Shown here: positions 1 through 11,331 of the stretch, piece after piece
Numbering within the stretch: the first letter of the stretch is position 1
Layout of the letters: the number at the start of each line of letters is the position of its first letter
From: Moniliophthora roreri
Taxonomy: Eukaryota > Basidiomycota > Agaricomycetes > Agaricales > Marasmiaceae
Length of the DNA stretch: 64,000 nt
NCBI GenBank assembly: GCA_001466705.2
Contig: LATX02000005.1
Location: 62,001 to 126,000 of the forward strand
Direction: 5' to 3'
The notes under the pieces: generated by a model
The model's database searches: none
Seen by the model: the letters and a program-made list of their open reading frames with translations, nothing else
What the model was told of the DNA's origin: nothing
Made by a program: the position numbers and the translations under genes

Positions 1-218
1 GGGTATGGCTGGATGGTAATGTATACTCACTGAATGACTACCAGAGCTTCTAATGTAGATTATATTATAGTCAAGCAAGGCACAAGAGAAGAAAATTTTG
101 GAGAATGAAGCAGCACTGATTGAACTGGATAACAAATGATAATGAGTATGGGTATGCCTGAATTGTGATGGGTACTTACCAGATGAATACTAGAGCTTCC
201 AGTTTATACCACATTATA
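1..218. other. Unassigned left edge
   Basis: No gene or element is recognised. A loosely repeated phrase (CCAGAGCTTC at 41-50 and CTAGAGCTTCC near 190-200) suggests degenerate repeat DNA. The right limit is the terminus of CACTA copy A. Confidence 0.4.
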
Positions 219-764
219 CACTATGTACAAGGTGTTCTTTTTATGCTATTAATACAAAGGAAATACACTCAGAATACTGCTATATATTTGCTTCCAGACA
301 ACACTCAGAAAATTCTATTAGTTTCAAGTTGTCATCATATATTGAAAACAGCAAGCATAGTCTGGATTTTAATTTTCAGAAGAGTCTGTGTTTTTTTATT
401 ATTTTATGATAATGAAATTATAGAATTATCCTTTAATTTTCTAATTACAAATATACCAAATTTTCTGCCTTATAAAATAGCGAGAAAACATTTAGAAAAT
501 AAATATAAGATTTTGAGTTTTATATTAAAGGAAACATGTTAAATACAAAAGGAAAACTATATGAAAACTATCTAAAAACTGCTTTAAAATATAGTGTTTT
601 CACATGATTTTCCTACTATTTTCCTAGTGTTTTCCTAGTGTTTTCTCTGACTTTCCCACAATAGAAAATGTGGAATTTTTATCTTATCTTATCAGCATTT
701 TCTGAGGATTTTCAACCAGAGAAAATTTAATGTTTTCTCAGTATAGAAATTATTCTAATATATT
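219..764 (-). mobile_element. CACTA-type non-autonomous element, copy A (truncated)
   Basis: It starts with the terminal inverted repeat CACTATGTACAAGGTGTTCT, followed by the TATGCTATTAATAC subterminal end. It then runs through the same AT-rich internal sequence as copies D and G (CTGACTTTCCCACAATAG and TCTTATCTTATCAG blocks). Homology stops at about 764, so the AACATGG-type end is missing. No long ORF belongs to it. Strand is set so that the AACATGG-type end counts as the 5' end. Confidence 0.8.
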
Positions 765-1059
765 CGGATAGCCAATAAACAAAAGGGCCATGAGACCTTG
801 TGAGCATAACAGTCAAAAATGTTCCATGCCCACTCACATCTTTCAGAATAATGTTTGGCTACAAGTCCTCTTCTTTTCTTTTGCAACCCTGTATACTACT
901 GCAGTTTGTATGAATCGATCCAACGCCTTTTTCTCTCACAGTTCATCTGCACTGCACCATATCATAGACCAGGCTCACAGGAGCTGAAGTACATCCTGGA
1001 TGTGTTGATCAGTTCCAATAAACCCGTGGCGATTGGTTACACTGTGTGAGCATCAGGGC
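765..1059. other. Unassigned spacer before the repeat field
   Basis: Only short ORFs are present and no family is recognised. The first palindromic motifs of the following array appear near its right end. Confidence 0.4.
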
Positions 1060-4000
1060 CAGTTAACACAGTTTGCCAGAACCAACTCAGTCTATGGAGT
1101 GTCACAGGTTTATGAGAACTGGAGACTATCAGCAGGACAGCAGGGTTCAACTACACTGGGAGTGTGGTCAAGTATAAATAAGCTGACTGTTAATATGGTT
1201 CGCTCAAACTGGCAGTTGTAGGTGAGTTTGCTCAAACTCAGCATTTCGACCTCTGTATTGACATAGTTTGCATGAACCAGGCTCTGTGGTTGCAAAACAC
1301 CCAGTTTCTACAAACCACCAACCTGGCATCACGATACAGAAAACCATATGGACTGGGGAGTCTGCTTAGTCCTCACAAACAGTCACTCTTGGTCCAGTTT
1401 GTTTGAACTTGGTCAGTACAACAAGCTGCCAGCACAGAGATTAAAACTGGCATGTCTGATGAGTTTGCATGAACTCAGCATTTCAGCCCCATATTGACGT
1501 GGTTCGAGTGAGCCAGGCCTCTGTGGTTGCAAGACACCTAGTTTCTACAAACCACCGACCCAGCATCGTGAGCCTCAGAGCCGGTTAACGCAGTTTGTCA
1601 GAACCGATCTTCAAATTATTCAGTTCATGTGCACTTGCAGGACACTATGTACTGGCTCGTATAAACCAGCAGCCCAGGTGTGTTTGAATTGGGCATTTTT
1701 ATGGATGACTGATGTGGTTTGCTTAACCCAAGCCTTTGATATCATTATGTGCACAAGCTGGCACAACCCCAGCACATGCTGTCGATCTTGACATTAGTTC
1801 ACCCGAATCAGGCCTACGCCATGGCAAGAAGTACAGTTCCATTAGACTATTGGCGTTTCGAGGCAAAGATCATCTAAACTGGCATGGACGGTGACTTATG
1901 CAGTGTCCATGAACCACAGCACAAGCATCACAGAAGCCTAGGGAGCTTACTCAGTCCATACAAACCATAGATCCAGGTGAAGATCGGAGTTCATTAGAAC
2001 TAGGTCTATACAAGAGCAAGGCATCTAGTCCGGTCAAACTACTGGAAAGGATAGTGGGGAAGGAGAGTTATCATGAACTTGTGGAGTCTCCGCCCAGCTC
2101 ATGGTGTAGTTTTTGTGAACTGCAGTGCAATCACCATAGTACAGCAGCCTACTGAGCATGCTCAAGCTATTGGAACCATGGACCGCATTAGAGCTAGGCC
2201 TATACAAGATCATGACACCCAGTTCGATGAAACTACTGGTGTTCTAAGGCTCACATAACCCAGTGTGAAAGATGAGTACTGAGTTTTGACAAACTGACAG
2301 TCTTGATGCCTCATTGACATGGTTTGCACAAACCAAAGTTGCTCAGTCCATACGAATCATGGCCATTTCGGTCAAGTTCACATAAACCAAAGAGATTCGG
2401 ATGAACATTAGGTCTACAAGAGCAGGATACTGGGTTTGATTAAACTAGGAGTCTCTACCTATGCTGGTGTAGCTCTTGTGAACTCCAGCGCAATGGTCTA
2501 GTTCATGTCAACTAAGTCTGTACGAGAGCAAGACACTCAGTTTGACAAACTACCGGCATTCTAAGGGTCATTTATCCCAGCATGAAAGATGGGTTTTAAT
2601 GAACTGAAAGTCAATGAGGCATAAAACCAAAGCTGCTCAGTCTACACAAATCACAGTCATTCAGGTTGGGTTCATTGGAACTACCTTCATAATGGAGCTT
2701 GCTCAGTCCGCAGAAACCGAGGATCCAGGTGGACATCAGGTGTAGTTCATGAGAACCAGGTCTGTACAAGAGTAACATACTGGGTTCGATTGAACTACCG
2801 GAAAGAATAGCAGAGAAGGTGAGTTGTCCAGAACTTGAACTCTCTGCCCATGCTGACGTAGTTCTTGTGAACTGCAGCAAATAGTCTAGTTTGTGTGAAC
2901 TAGGTCTGTATGAGAGCGAGACATCTGGTTGGACAAAACTACCAGTGTTCTCCATATGAACCACTAGTATTTAGGTCAAGCCCATCGGAGCTACATTCAC
3001 GATACTGGAGCTTGGTTGGTCCATGTTAACCAGGATCTACTAATGTGGTTTTTGTGATTTGCAGCAATTACCACAGTACTGCAGTCTACTGAGCATGCTC
3101 AGCCCAACAAAACCATGGGTCAGAGCTAGGCCTATACAAAGGCACAACACCTGGTTAGACAGAACTACAGACATTCTGAAGGACATGTAAACCAGCATGA
3201 AAGGTGAGTTTTGATGAACTGAAAGTCTTGACACCTCATTAACATAGTTTACATGAACTAAAGCACAAATGCTGCGATACCCACCCAGTCCACACAAACC
3301 ATAGATATCTAGTTGAGTTGTTTATGACATGGGAGCTTGCTCAGTCTACATAAACCAGGGATCCAGATGAACATCTGGGGTAGTCTATGAGAACCAGAAT
3401 AGTGGGAAGGTGAGTTATCATAAACTTGGAGTCACGGCCCATGCTGATGCAGTGTTTATGAACTGCCATGCATGGTACAGCCACCTACTGGGCATGCTCA
3501 GTCCAACTGAACCATTGATCACAACAGAGCGAGAGCACGACACTGCAGCGGGCCATCAGGGTCTGATGGCAAGTACAAGTCTGTTTGCTGGCATTGTAAC
3601 TTTCTGGGGCTAACTGACAATGAGAGCGAAAGCTGAACAATGAAACGAACCAAACAAAACAATCTATTGACATCTACTGGACCACAACTTTCCCACCCAT
3701 CTTATACCTTCTGTATATGGAGAAGAAGATGAATCCTCGTAAACTTGGACTCATAACCCAGTTCGATGAAACTACTAGCAGGGTTATACAAACTGGTATG
3801 AAAGGTGAGTTTTGATGAACTGAAAGTCTAGACGCCTCATGGACACAGTTTGCATGAACCATAGCACAAATACCAAGCGTGAGGAACCTGCTTACTCCAC
3901 ACAAACCACAAGCACTTAGGTGGAGATCATAAGAACCAGGTCTGTACAAGGCCAGTTCAATCAAACTACCAGCAAGGATAGCAGGGAAGGTGAGTTATCC

Positions 4001-5125
4001 AGAACATAGACTCCCTGCCCATGATGAGGCGGTTCTCGTGAGCTGCAGCACACAGTGCAGCAGCCTATTGGGTATGCTCAGTGCCAGGGAGCCATAGATC
4101 GCATCAGGCCTGTACAAGAGCAGGGCACCTGGTCTGGGGAAGCTACTGGCACTCTATGTCGTGTAAAACCCTATGAACAGTGAGTTTGGATGAACTGAAA
4201 CTTGAAGTCTTGATGCCTCATTGACATAGTTCATATGAATCACAGCTACTGGTGTGATGAAATTTGCTAGCAAAACATAAGAAACCTGATCAGTTTACAT
4301 GAACTGCAAGTATTGGCAAAGGCCAGGTCCAGTTCATCAGAACTATGTCTATGTGACAGTAAGATACCCAGTTCGATGAAACTGCCTGCAGCAGCCAGAT
4401 CATATGAACTGCTCAGTGAGTTTTGATGTGGACTGGAAGTCTCAACTCTTACTGACATGGATTGTATGAACTACAGTGTGAGCTTAGGAAGCATGCTTAG
4501 TCCGCATGAACCGTGGATCTAGGTGAGGGTTCATTAGAGCTATGCTTGTGCAACGGCAAGACACCCAGTTCGATCAAGCCAATGCATTCTGATGGAAAGA
4601 CTCAAAATGAGTTCACGAAGGATTACATGGTTTAGGTGAGCACACTTATGGCAAGTTCCTGTTAACTAACCAACACGGTGAGAGCTGACTCAGTTTCTCG
4701 AAAGCGGTCACACACTAGCAGCTCCTTTGACCCTTGGCTTAAACTGAGCATAACTGGCTAGCAGACATTTGAGCTCCGATGAACTCTCATTGCAGTGAGG
4801 GACATAACTCAGCCCCCAATGAATTGAGAATGCTCCTAGTTCGAACTAGAAACTACAGGCTCAGACAAACGGTAGTGACAGTAAGTTTATGGAAACTGTG
4901 ATCTCAGCCAGAGGTCCAACTCAGTCTGTAGAGACTAACAACTGCACAGACCAGTGCTTGGAGCTCCTTCTACTGTCAGTTCCAATGGACTGAGAATGAA
5001 GTGGAGGATATGACCTGGTGCATAAGGACTACACATCAACAGGAGCTGAATGCGGCAACATTTACTGTCAGCTCCCATGAATTGAGGTTCAGATGTGGTT
5101 CATAGGAACTACATATACATCAACG
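1060..5125. repeat. Degenerate higher-order repeat packed with 14-bp palindromes
   Basis: A non-coding field with an imperfect dyad of the form AGTTYRNNNRAACY every 30-60 bp. Clear cases are AGTTTGCATGAACC at 1265, AGTTCATTAGAACT at 1988 and AGTTCTTGTGAACT at 2860. I listed about 40 between 1068 and 2945, and they continue to about 5120. A longer unit is superimposed. A GCTTRCTCAGTCC-like anchor recurs at 1364, 1945, 2697, 3335, 3890 and 4495 (spacings of about 555-750 bp). A CTTGATGCCTCATT-like anchor recurs at 2302, 3227, 3828 and 4209. Short ORFs on both strands are interrupted and repeat only because the DNA repeats. No known satellite family is recognised. Confidence 0.75.
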
Positions 5126-6240
5126 TAAGGAATGGTGAGTGGCTCTGACCTCTTTTTCATCTTGTGCCATTACCATCATGAATGACGTCAACTCTTCCTC
5201 CAAACTTCAGAGCCACCTATTTGTGCCTCTCTCCTGCAGAGGCCCAATGCAAGACGGAATTTGGAAAAAGGTCTGCTTTAATATATGAGTTCTCTAATCC
5301 CTTTGTCTCAAGAAATTGAGTAGGTCAGAAGGGATAATTTGATTCAAAGTAAAGGCACCAAATTGAACTCAATGAGCACATATGACAACAAACAAGATGC
5401 CGACACAAATTCAATGAGCCATGTTGACACGAAACCTCCACGTTCAGAGTGGTACAAAGATTTATCACTTGCTGATCTGCAGAGCACGATGATTGGTATT
5501 GAGCATCTCACTGCATTATGTCCCTGTCTGCTAACCATCCTCATAGTGTCTTGGGGAATCAATGTGCCTCTTCCATTATACGGACCTGTACCGTATAGTA
5601 TACATCAACTATGCCCCATGATTTGGACCAGCATGACACCAGGAGACTTGAGTCTGATCCGCAACCATGATTTCGTAAACATGTGGAGGGGGCGATCCAG
5701 TCCAGGAAGGACACTGAGAAGGAATTGAAGAAAAGAGAGCTTCAGAGGGAGGCAAGGGAGGAGAGGCAGGCTTGTTCAAAAAGGGCGAAGGAGCAACTGT
5801 AATCTATAAGTTAGGAATCCATTGATTAGTTGAGAGGCAATGTGAATTCCAATGTAAGCATGACATACCCCCTTCCCTGCCTCTGTCCACATTCCCATCC
5901 TGTCAATGTTGGCCAATTATCATTGAGGCCTCTTGAGGACTAGTCTCCCATAAGCAGACGGAATGTATACCCTATTTGAGGGGGGTGAGGGCGGGTATAC
6001 CCTTGAGGATGCAGGGAGATTTGGTACCTGAAGTGTCATCTGTCCTCATCGTCTGTTCCAGATGAGTCCCACAAATCCCGATCTGATCCTGATCGCAGCT
6101 GGCTAAGGGACAAGTAGGGACAAGTCCACCATCAACTTACTTGGGTTTAAGAGGGTAGGGTCAGATTGTGATGGCACTGAATTGGACATCTGTGTGTGTA
6201 GATAACAATAGGTGTACTTCTATTTTAATTCATGCAAGGG
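5126..6240. other. Non-coding or unrecognised DNA with one weak ORF
   Basis: Between the repeat field and the next remnant I see no element ends. A purine-rich stretch lies near 5725-5800 and a G-run near 5970-5990. The only sizeable open frame is listed separately. Confidence 0.4.
5339..5728 (+). CDS. Weak hypothetical ORF, about 129 codons
   Basis: An open frame whose first codon here is TTG; the first ATG is at about 5371, giving about 119 residues. The N-terminal half is polar (the phrase PRSEWYKDLSLADLQ is visible). The middle has one hydrophobic run (LCPCLLTILIVSWGI) that could be a membrane segment or simply an exon-like piece. I do not recognise a family. It could be a degraded exon of a transposon or host gene, or chance. 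No element terminus adjoins it. Confidence 0.2.
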   Translation: MIQSKGTKLNSMSTYDNKQDADTNSMSHVDTKPPRSEWYKDLSLADLQSTMIGIEHLTALCPCLLTILIVSWGINVPLPLYGPVPYSIHQLCPMIWTSMTPGDLSLIRNHDFVNMWRGRSSPGRTLRRN

Positions 6241-6244
6241 TAAT

Positions 6245-6756
6245 TCATACAATTCTCGACGTCAACAAAAAGGCATCTAGTGGACAAGTTAATATGCAGT
6301 GCACTGTGTTCAAGTGGAGTATGCACTTGGAGATGAGTTCTTGAAGCTCTTCAGACTTGGTGTTGTTGAGATTCAGAGGTGTTCCATCTGATGGCGAATA
6401 TTGAACAACTAACATTGGACCAAGAAGTCTTTCCGATTCATTGGTGCAATGTGTCCAGAGCAAATTGTAGTCCAACATAACATCAAGCTCCCTGCTGTTC
6501 TGGCACCAGAAAAAGCATTGATACTGCACACCAAGTTCCTCTGCCTCCCACACCTCCAGCAAATCCACCTTTCGCCTCTGTCCCCCTCTGCCTGGCAGAA
6601 ACCAATAGAATGGTTCAACATCATTAATATGGGGGATGAATGGATCGGATTCCTTTTTTTTGAGTATGGGACTAAAGGCACTCGTACTTTGTGGACATCA
6701 GTGCATTGCACCCCCCAATAAAGGCCTTGGACAGACAATGGATAACCCTTGAGCAC
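6245..6756 (-). pseudogene. Uncharacterised protein remnant split over two frames
   Basis: On the minus strand one frame (6756 down to about 6590) reads as protein through LVPYSKKRNPIHSSPILMM and NHSIGFCQ. The neighbouring frame (6568 down to 6245) then reads VDLLEVWEAEELGVQYQCFF and LDYNLLWTHCTNESERLLGP. The composition changes from protein-like to shadow-like in each frame near 6580, which is the pattern of a single-nucleotide frameshift. Tryptophan, aromatic and acidic residues are spread as in a folded enzyme-like domain, but I cannot name the family. It lies downstream, on the same strand, of the remnant at 7099-8160 and may be part of the same gene. Confidence 0.4.
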
Positions 6757-7098
6757 AATATGTATTAGCTATGCCAATAGAGAAACAGAAGTCAGTTACA
6801 TATGCATGCCATATGACGCTCCAAAAATCCCAAGTAAATGTGCAGCGACTCAACAATGGAGTCGGTGTCAGGACACTGCAAATGAGAACGGTTTAGCGGC
6901 AGTGGCAAACGTGGGGCCTGATTCAACATGAGAGCTGCTAAAAAGAGCATGTAGGATCTGGCATAAACAAAACTCACTGAGAAGTTACTGGCAGTTAACT
7001 TGAACTGAGGGTGGAGTCACAGCAAACGTGATTCACTTTCTGTACGTAGGCTGACAAATACACAGATATGCACACAAACTAAAATTACTGGTGCTACT

Positions 7099-8160
7099 TT
7101 ATTGATCTAACACTGTTTCTGATGATGATAACTTCGAACTGCTGGAACCCTCACCAACTCCATCATCCACGTCTACCCATTGTGACTGGTCGACCTTTTT
7201 AACTGGTTTTTTCTCAACATAATTGAGCTGTGGTCGAACGTCAACGGTAACAGGCATCCCAAGTGACTCTTGCAATTGTGCAATCTGGATCCGCTTCCTA
7301 AAGGTACTGTCCCTTTCTACCCATTCACCATTAATGGCGATGTGAGAGTACAGGTCATTCACTGTAAGTCCTGTGTTGTTCTGAAAGGCCTGGTTGATCA
7401 AAGCACACTGCCTAGGTGTGACAAAGTCATCTCACCAGCTATCCTTCTTTGGATTGTCACATGAGACAGAGGAAAACTGGGTGTCCTTCCAGAGATATCC
7501 TTCCATGAGTACCTCATCGATCAAACACCCACAATCCATTGTGTGTGGGTCTTGTTCTCAAAGCCATTTCCAGCCAGGAACCTCCCAATAATATGGGTCT
7601 AGCAGCTTATTGTCTGTCGTCACTGCATCAGCAGATTTCACCTGCTTCTCCTGCTTTGCAAATTTTCGAGCCTTCTCATCTTTTCCTAGCCCTGGCCATG
7701 GCCTTCCCCACAGTGTTTCTCCACAACTGTCAACCTCTTCATCTAGGTGCTGGATACCTTTCATCGTCTTGCTGTGATACTGGCAGATCAGGAAGCCTGT
7801 GCCAGATACCATCGATGTCAGAGCAATCTCTCTGCTAGTGGTCATCAGTGCTGGGAAGTGATGAGCCCACATGTAATTGAAAGGGTGCAGCCCAACAGAG
7901 GGCTTGGGGATAGACTTCGGGCCTCTAGAGATCACCTTCATAAACCAATTCATAGCATCTACTGAATAGTCAAGATTAACTATTTGCAGAAAAAAAGACG
8001 ATATACAAAATCAGAGACTTGCCTTTGTATTGTTCCATTTCCGTCTGCTTTTCATCTTCAGTCTTAGGTGTTTTACTCTTCGGCCCACTTCTGTCATTGT
8101 AACCTGCAGCAACATCTGTGAACCTCTCTCAGGACAAAGGATTGTGATGCATTACTGTCT
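7099..8160 (-). pseudogene. Uncharacterised gene remnant with at least one intron
   Basis: Three coding-like blocks lie on the minus strand. An upstream block (about 8150-8030) reads QRFTDVAAGYNDRSGPKSK-like sequence, then meets a GCAAGT donor-like site. After a CAG acceptor, a second block (7953-7558) contains NWFMKVISRGPKSIPKPS, FNYMWAHHFPAL and DPYYWEVPGWKW. A third block (7401-7099) contains GLTVNDLYSHIAINGEWVER and ends in an acidic, serine-rich tail (VDVDDGVGEGSSSSKL). The second block ends in a stop and the third lies in another frame, so the gene is broken or has another intron. No family is recognised. A chromovirus LTR begins directly upstream at 8162, so the 5' part may have been cut off. 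Confidence 0.4.
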
Positions 8161-8161
8161 G

Positions 8162-8518
8162 TGTTACAGACTTTTTCTTTAGACTCTTTCCTTTCGTCTT
8201 TACCCCTATGCTTCCCTTTTCCATTGGACTCATACACCTTCCCAGTCCCCATTTCCTTCTCCCGCATATGCTTCTCGTTCTATCAGACTTCTACACCTTC
8301 CCTGTCCCCATTTGCTTATCCCTTTGTGTTTGTATTACTCATATCCCAACGAGCTCGGGAAATCTTATTTAAACACCGAACTTTCTGCTTTCCATATGTA
8401 GTTAGTGCTACAACGGTTGTATTGTATTTAAGCGCTCAAGCTGAGACTCTAAGTCTCCAGCTTGACCTGGTTAATCTATACTTGTGTCAACGCCGATATC
8501 TGGACCTCTGAACTTCAG
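8162..8518 (+). mobile_element. Chromovirus LTR fragment (G1/G3 family)
   Basis: It begins TGTTACAGAC and follows the G1 LTR through the TATTTAAGCGC TATA-like box, the hairpin at 8437-8464 (CAAGCTGAGACT / AGTCTCCAGCTTG) and CTTGACCTGG. It is cut by the gap N at 8519, about 90 bp before the expected LTR end. The hairpin carries a paired G-C where G1 has A-T. Confidence 0.85.
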
Positions 8519-8519
8519 N

Positions 8520-8932
8520 TATATATGGTTTTAAAATGTTTTATATCACAAACACACACACAAAACACAAAGAACATGGTGCACAAAGCACAAACACAAG
8601 AGCTACAGTCCCATACAAAGACTCGATAGCCAATATAGTCTGACCCTATGGAGTTCAAGACTTCTTCAAGATAACTACAGCACACAGTGTACTGGAAAAG
8701 GTCCTAGACCAATTTCTACAAAGAGTTCAGCGCAGGCACTAATTTGTCTGTGATAAGACTAGTGGAAAACTACCCTAAAAGATAACCTCCAAAAGTCTAA
8801 CTCAGTTTGTTGTGCAAGTGTGGATCGACATGATCAGAGTTACCACACTTAGAATGCCAACAAAACTCTTAGCTAGGTTGATTCTCTCTTATTGAAGTGT
8901 TCTACTTCAAAGTGTTCACCTCCAGAGGAGTA
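8520..8932 (-). mobile_element. L8 long-LTR fragment, first copy
   Basis: Starts after the gap with the same 230 bp (TATATATGGTTTTAAAATG, CA-rich run, GTCCTAGACC) that recurs at 8933. It then contains CATGATCAGAGTTACCACAC, a motif shared with the L7 LTR near 53405 and 59470. This supports an LTR end of a related family. Orientation is inferred from the TATA box in the neighbouring copy. Confidence 0.5.
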
Positions 8933-9464
8933 TATATGGTTTTAAAATGTTTTATATCACAAACACACACACAAAACACAAAGAACATGGTGCACAAGGC
9001 ACAAACACAAGAGCTACAGTCCCGTACAAAGACTCAATAGCTGATATAGTCTGACCCTATGGAGTTCAAGACTTCTTCAAGATAACTACAGCACACAGTG
9101 TACTGGAAAAGGTCCTAGACCAATTTCTACAAAGAGTTCAGTGCAGGCACACCCCTTGCTAAGACTCTAAGTGTGTCACAACCTGATACACACACAGGCC
9201 ACACTCCAAGTGCCCAAGGCTCCTTCTTGGTGTAAAGTTTCTCTTAGAAGAGCACAACAACACACTCAAGGTGCTACTCTTATCTCTTACGACGCAAGTT
9301 CGTTATCAGATTTCTATCTCTCTGGAGTCACTCAGGACCAATCTCCAGGGCCTGTAGTGAGGAAGCAAAACTGGAATGGCACACAAATTTATACACCAAA
9401 CAAACTCATCATGTATTCACAATCAGAGGGGGCAGAGTTACTTGAGTATGTACAAATATCTAGC

Positions 9465-9480
9465 TGTCCTTATATACAGT
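9465..9480 (-). promoter_or_regulatory. L8 core promoter (TATA box)
   Basis: The minus strand reads GTATATAAGGACAGC. The same core occurs in the unrelated-looking L7 LTR at 57248 and 58774, each time before the CA- or TG-rich LTR body. Conservation in two diverged families points to a functional core promoter. Confidence 0.55.
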
Positions 9481-9874
9481 CCAAGGAATATATCTACAGA
9501 AAATTATAAATAATGTCTGATAATTCAGGAAATGACAAATGAGTGACTGAGATACTAAAAGAGGGATTATTCGGATGTCACGGAGTCTGGCTACTAGGGT
9601 ATCCAACCATATCCGCATGGGTATCTATGCCTCCAGGCATTCTAGACTCTATAATTTGTATTTTCTCTTTTCTAAGTTGGGTATCTATGAGCAGATGGCT
9701 GTATCTGTCCTGTCTTTTGACAGCATTTCCCTTTTCTAGTACCTACACATCGGCAGTGGCCTAGATGCCAAATTTTCCAAGGTCGGAACACACTGTTATT
9801 GTTCCAATCTCCTTTGACAATGCACACTCAGTCTTATTTAGGATTTCTTGCATGTTAGATATTCATATGTCTCA

Positions 9875-10141
9875 TTATATCTGTCTGTAGGTAGTGGATG
9901 TCCTTTGGGAGTGATTTCTGTCTTTCCGAGCAGGCTTTGTACCTAGTTTGCTTATTGCATATTGTTTAGCCGCTGGTGAATTCTTTATTAAGAGATCGCT
10001 TGCTTTGACTCTGATCCGTATATTGACTTCGGAGGAGGATCGTTCTATGATCGTTCCTGTTCTAAGTTGTCTTTCTGTTTTGATGTCTCTTCTAAGTACC
10101 TCTGTACTGTTTGACTGCAGCTTGCACTTTGCAGATGTCAT
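9875..10141 (-). CDS. L8 internal ORF fragment, 88 codons
   Basis: The minus-strand frame reads MTSAKCKLQSNSTEVLRRD, ERQLRTGTIIERSSS and LGTKPARKDRNHSQRTS, a basic, polar peptide. The inverted copy at 24667-25214 keeps most of the N-terminal part in frame (STEVLRGDIKTEKQLRTGTI), so the frame was probably coding. Upstream protein-like sequence in the same strand (WYLRKYEELYDTLYRGV) is separated by stops shared by both copies, which suggests an old defect or an intron. It may be the C-terminal end of an L8 polyprotein. No domain is recognised. Confidence 0.35.
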   Translation of the reverse strand: MTSAKCKLQSNSTEVLRRDIKTERQLRTGTIIERSSSEVNIRIRVKASDLLIKNSPAAKQYAISKLGTKPARKDRNHSQRTSTTYRQI

Positions 10142-10222
10142 AGAAAAGTAAAGTAGAAGTTAAAATCCCATTGATAGCACTTTGAGAGCTTGGTTAACTA
10201 GCCAATGCATTCATTGGGCCAN

Positions 10223-11331
10223 GTCCTAGACCAATTTCTACAAAGAGTTCAGTGCAGGCACACCCCTTGCTAAGACTCTAAGTGTGTCACAACCTGATAC
10301 ACACACAGGCCACACTCCAAGTGCCCAAGGCTCCTTCTTGGTGTAAAGTTTCTCTTAGAAGAGCACAACAACACACTCAAGGTGCTACTCTTATCTCTTA
10401 CGACGCAAGTTCGTTATCAGATTTCTATCTCTCTGGAGTCACTCAGGACCAATCTCCAGGGCCTGTAGTGAGGAAGCAAAACTGGAATGGCACACAAATT
10501 TATACACCAAACAAACTCATCATGTATTCACAATCAGAGGGGGCAGAGTTACTTGAGTATGTACAAATATCTAACTGTCCTTATATACAGTCTAGGAATA
10601 TATCTACAGAAAATTATAAATAATGCCTGATAATTCAGGAAATGACAAATGAGTGACTGAGATACTAAAAGAGGGATTATTCGGATGTCACGGAGTCTGG
10701 CTACTAGGGTATCCAACCATATCCGCATGGGTATCTATGCCTCCAGGCATTCTAGACTCTATAATTTGTATTTTCTCTTTTCTAAGTTGGGTATCTATGA
10801 GCAGATGGCTGTATCTGTCCTGTCTTTTGACAGCATTTCCCTTTTCTAGTACCTACACATCGGCAGTGGCCTAGATGCCAAATTTTCCAAGGTCGGAACA
10901 CACTGTTATTGTTCCAATCTCCTTTGACAATGCACACTCAGTCTTATTTAGGATTTCTTGCATGTTAGATATTCATATGTCTCATTATATCTGTCTGTAG
11001 GTAGTGGATGTCCTTTGGGAGTGATTTCTGTCTTTCCGAGCAGGCTTTGTACCTAGTTTGCTTATTGCATATTGTTTAGCCGCTGGTGAATTCTTTATTA
11101 AGAGATCGCTTGCTTTGACTCTGATCCGTATATTGACTTCGGAGGAGGATCGTTCTATGATCGTTCCTGTTCTAAGTTGTCTTTCTGTTTTGATGTCTCT
11201 TCTAAGTACCTCTGTACTGTTTGACTGCAGCTTGCACTTTGCAGATGTCATAGAAAAGTAAAGTAGAAGTTAAAATCCTATTGATAGCACTTTGAGAGCT
11301 TGGTTAACTAGCCAATGCATTCATTGGGCCA
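10223..11331 (+). repeat. Direct duplication, unit 2
   Basis: Near-identical repeat of 9112-10221. Unit 2 continues without a gap into CATAGTTAGATTCCC, while unit 1 breaks at that point. This supports unit 2 as the real continuation. Confidence 0.85.
10985..11251 (-). CDS. Second copy of the L8 88-codon ORF
   Basis: Identical in translation to the ORF at 9875-10141, because it lies in the duplicated segment. If the duplication is an assembly product, only this copy is real, since its flank continues without a gap. Confidence 0.35.
   Translation of the reverse strand: MTSAKCKLQSNSTEVLRRDIKTERQLRTGTIIERSSSEVNIRIRVKASDLLIKNSPAAKQYAISKLGTKPARKDRNHSQRTSTTYRQI

Larger units (their letters stand above)
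9112..10221 (+). repeat. Direct duplication, unit 1 (pairs with 10223-11331)
   Basis: The two units differ at only about four sites, including a one-base deletion (CAGTCCAAGG versus CAGTCTAGG) and CTAGCTG versus CTAACTG. They meet at a single N. Because they are not identical, they could be two alleles or two true copies placed in tandem by the assembler. Confidence 0.85.

Noticed and set aside
2611..2964. 117-codon minus-strand ORF in the palindromic field
   Set aside because: Similar short ORFs recur only because the DNA repeats. Frames are interrupted at different places in each unit and no domain is visible.
1060..5125. CRISPR array
   Set aside because: The repeated motif is short, degenerate and unevenly spaced, the spacers are themselves related, and the organism is a eukaryote.
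6245..8160. KDZ-type or other named fungal transposase
   Set aside because: I could not find the diagnostic motifs of such families, so I left these remnants unnamed.
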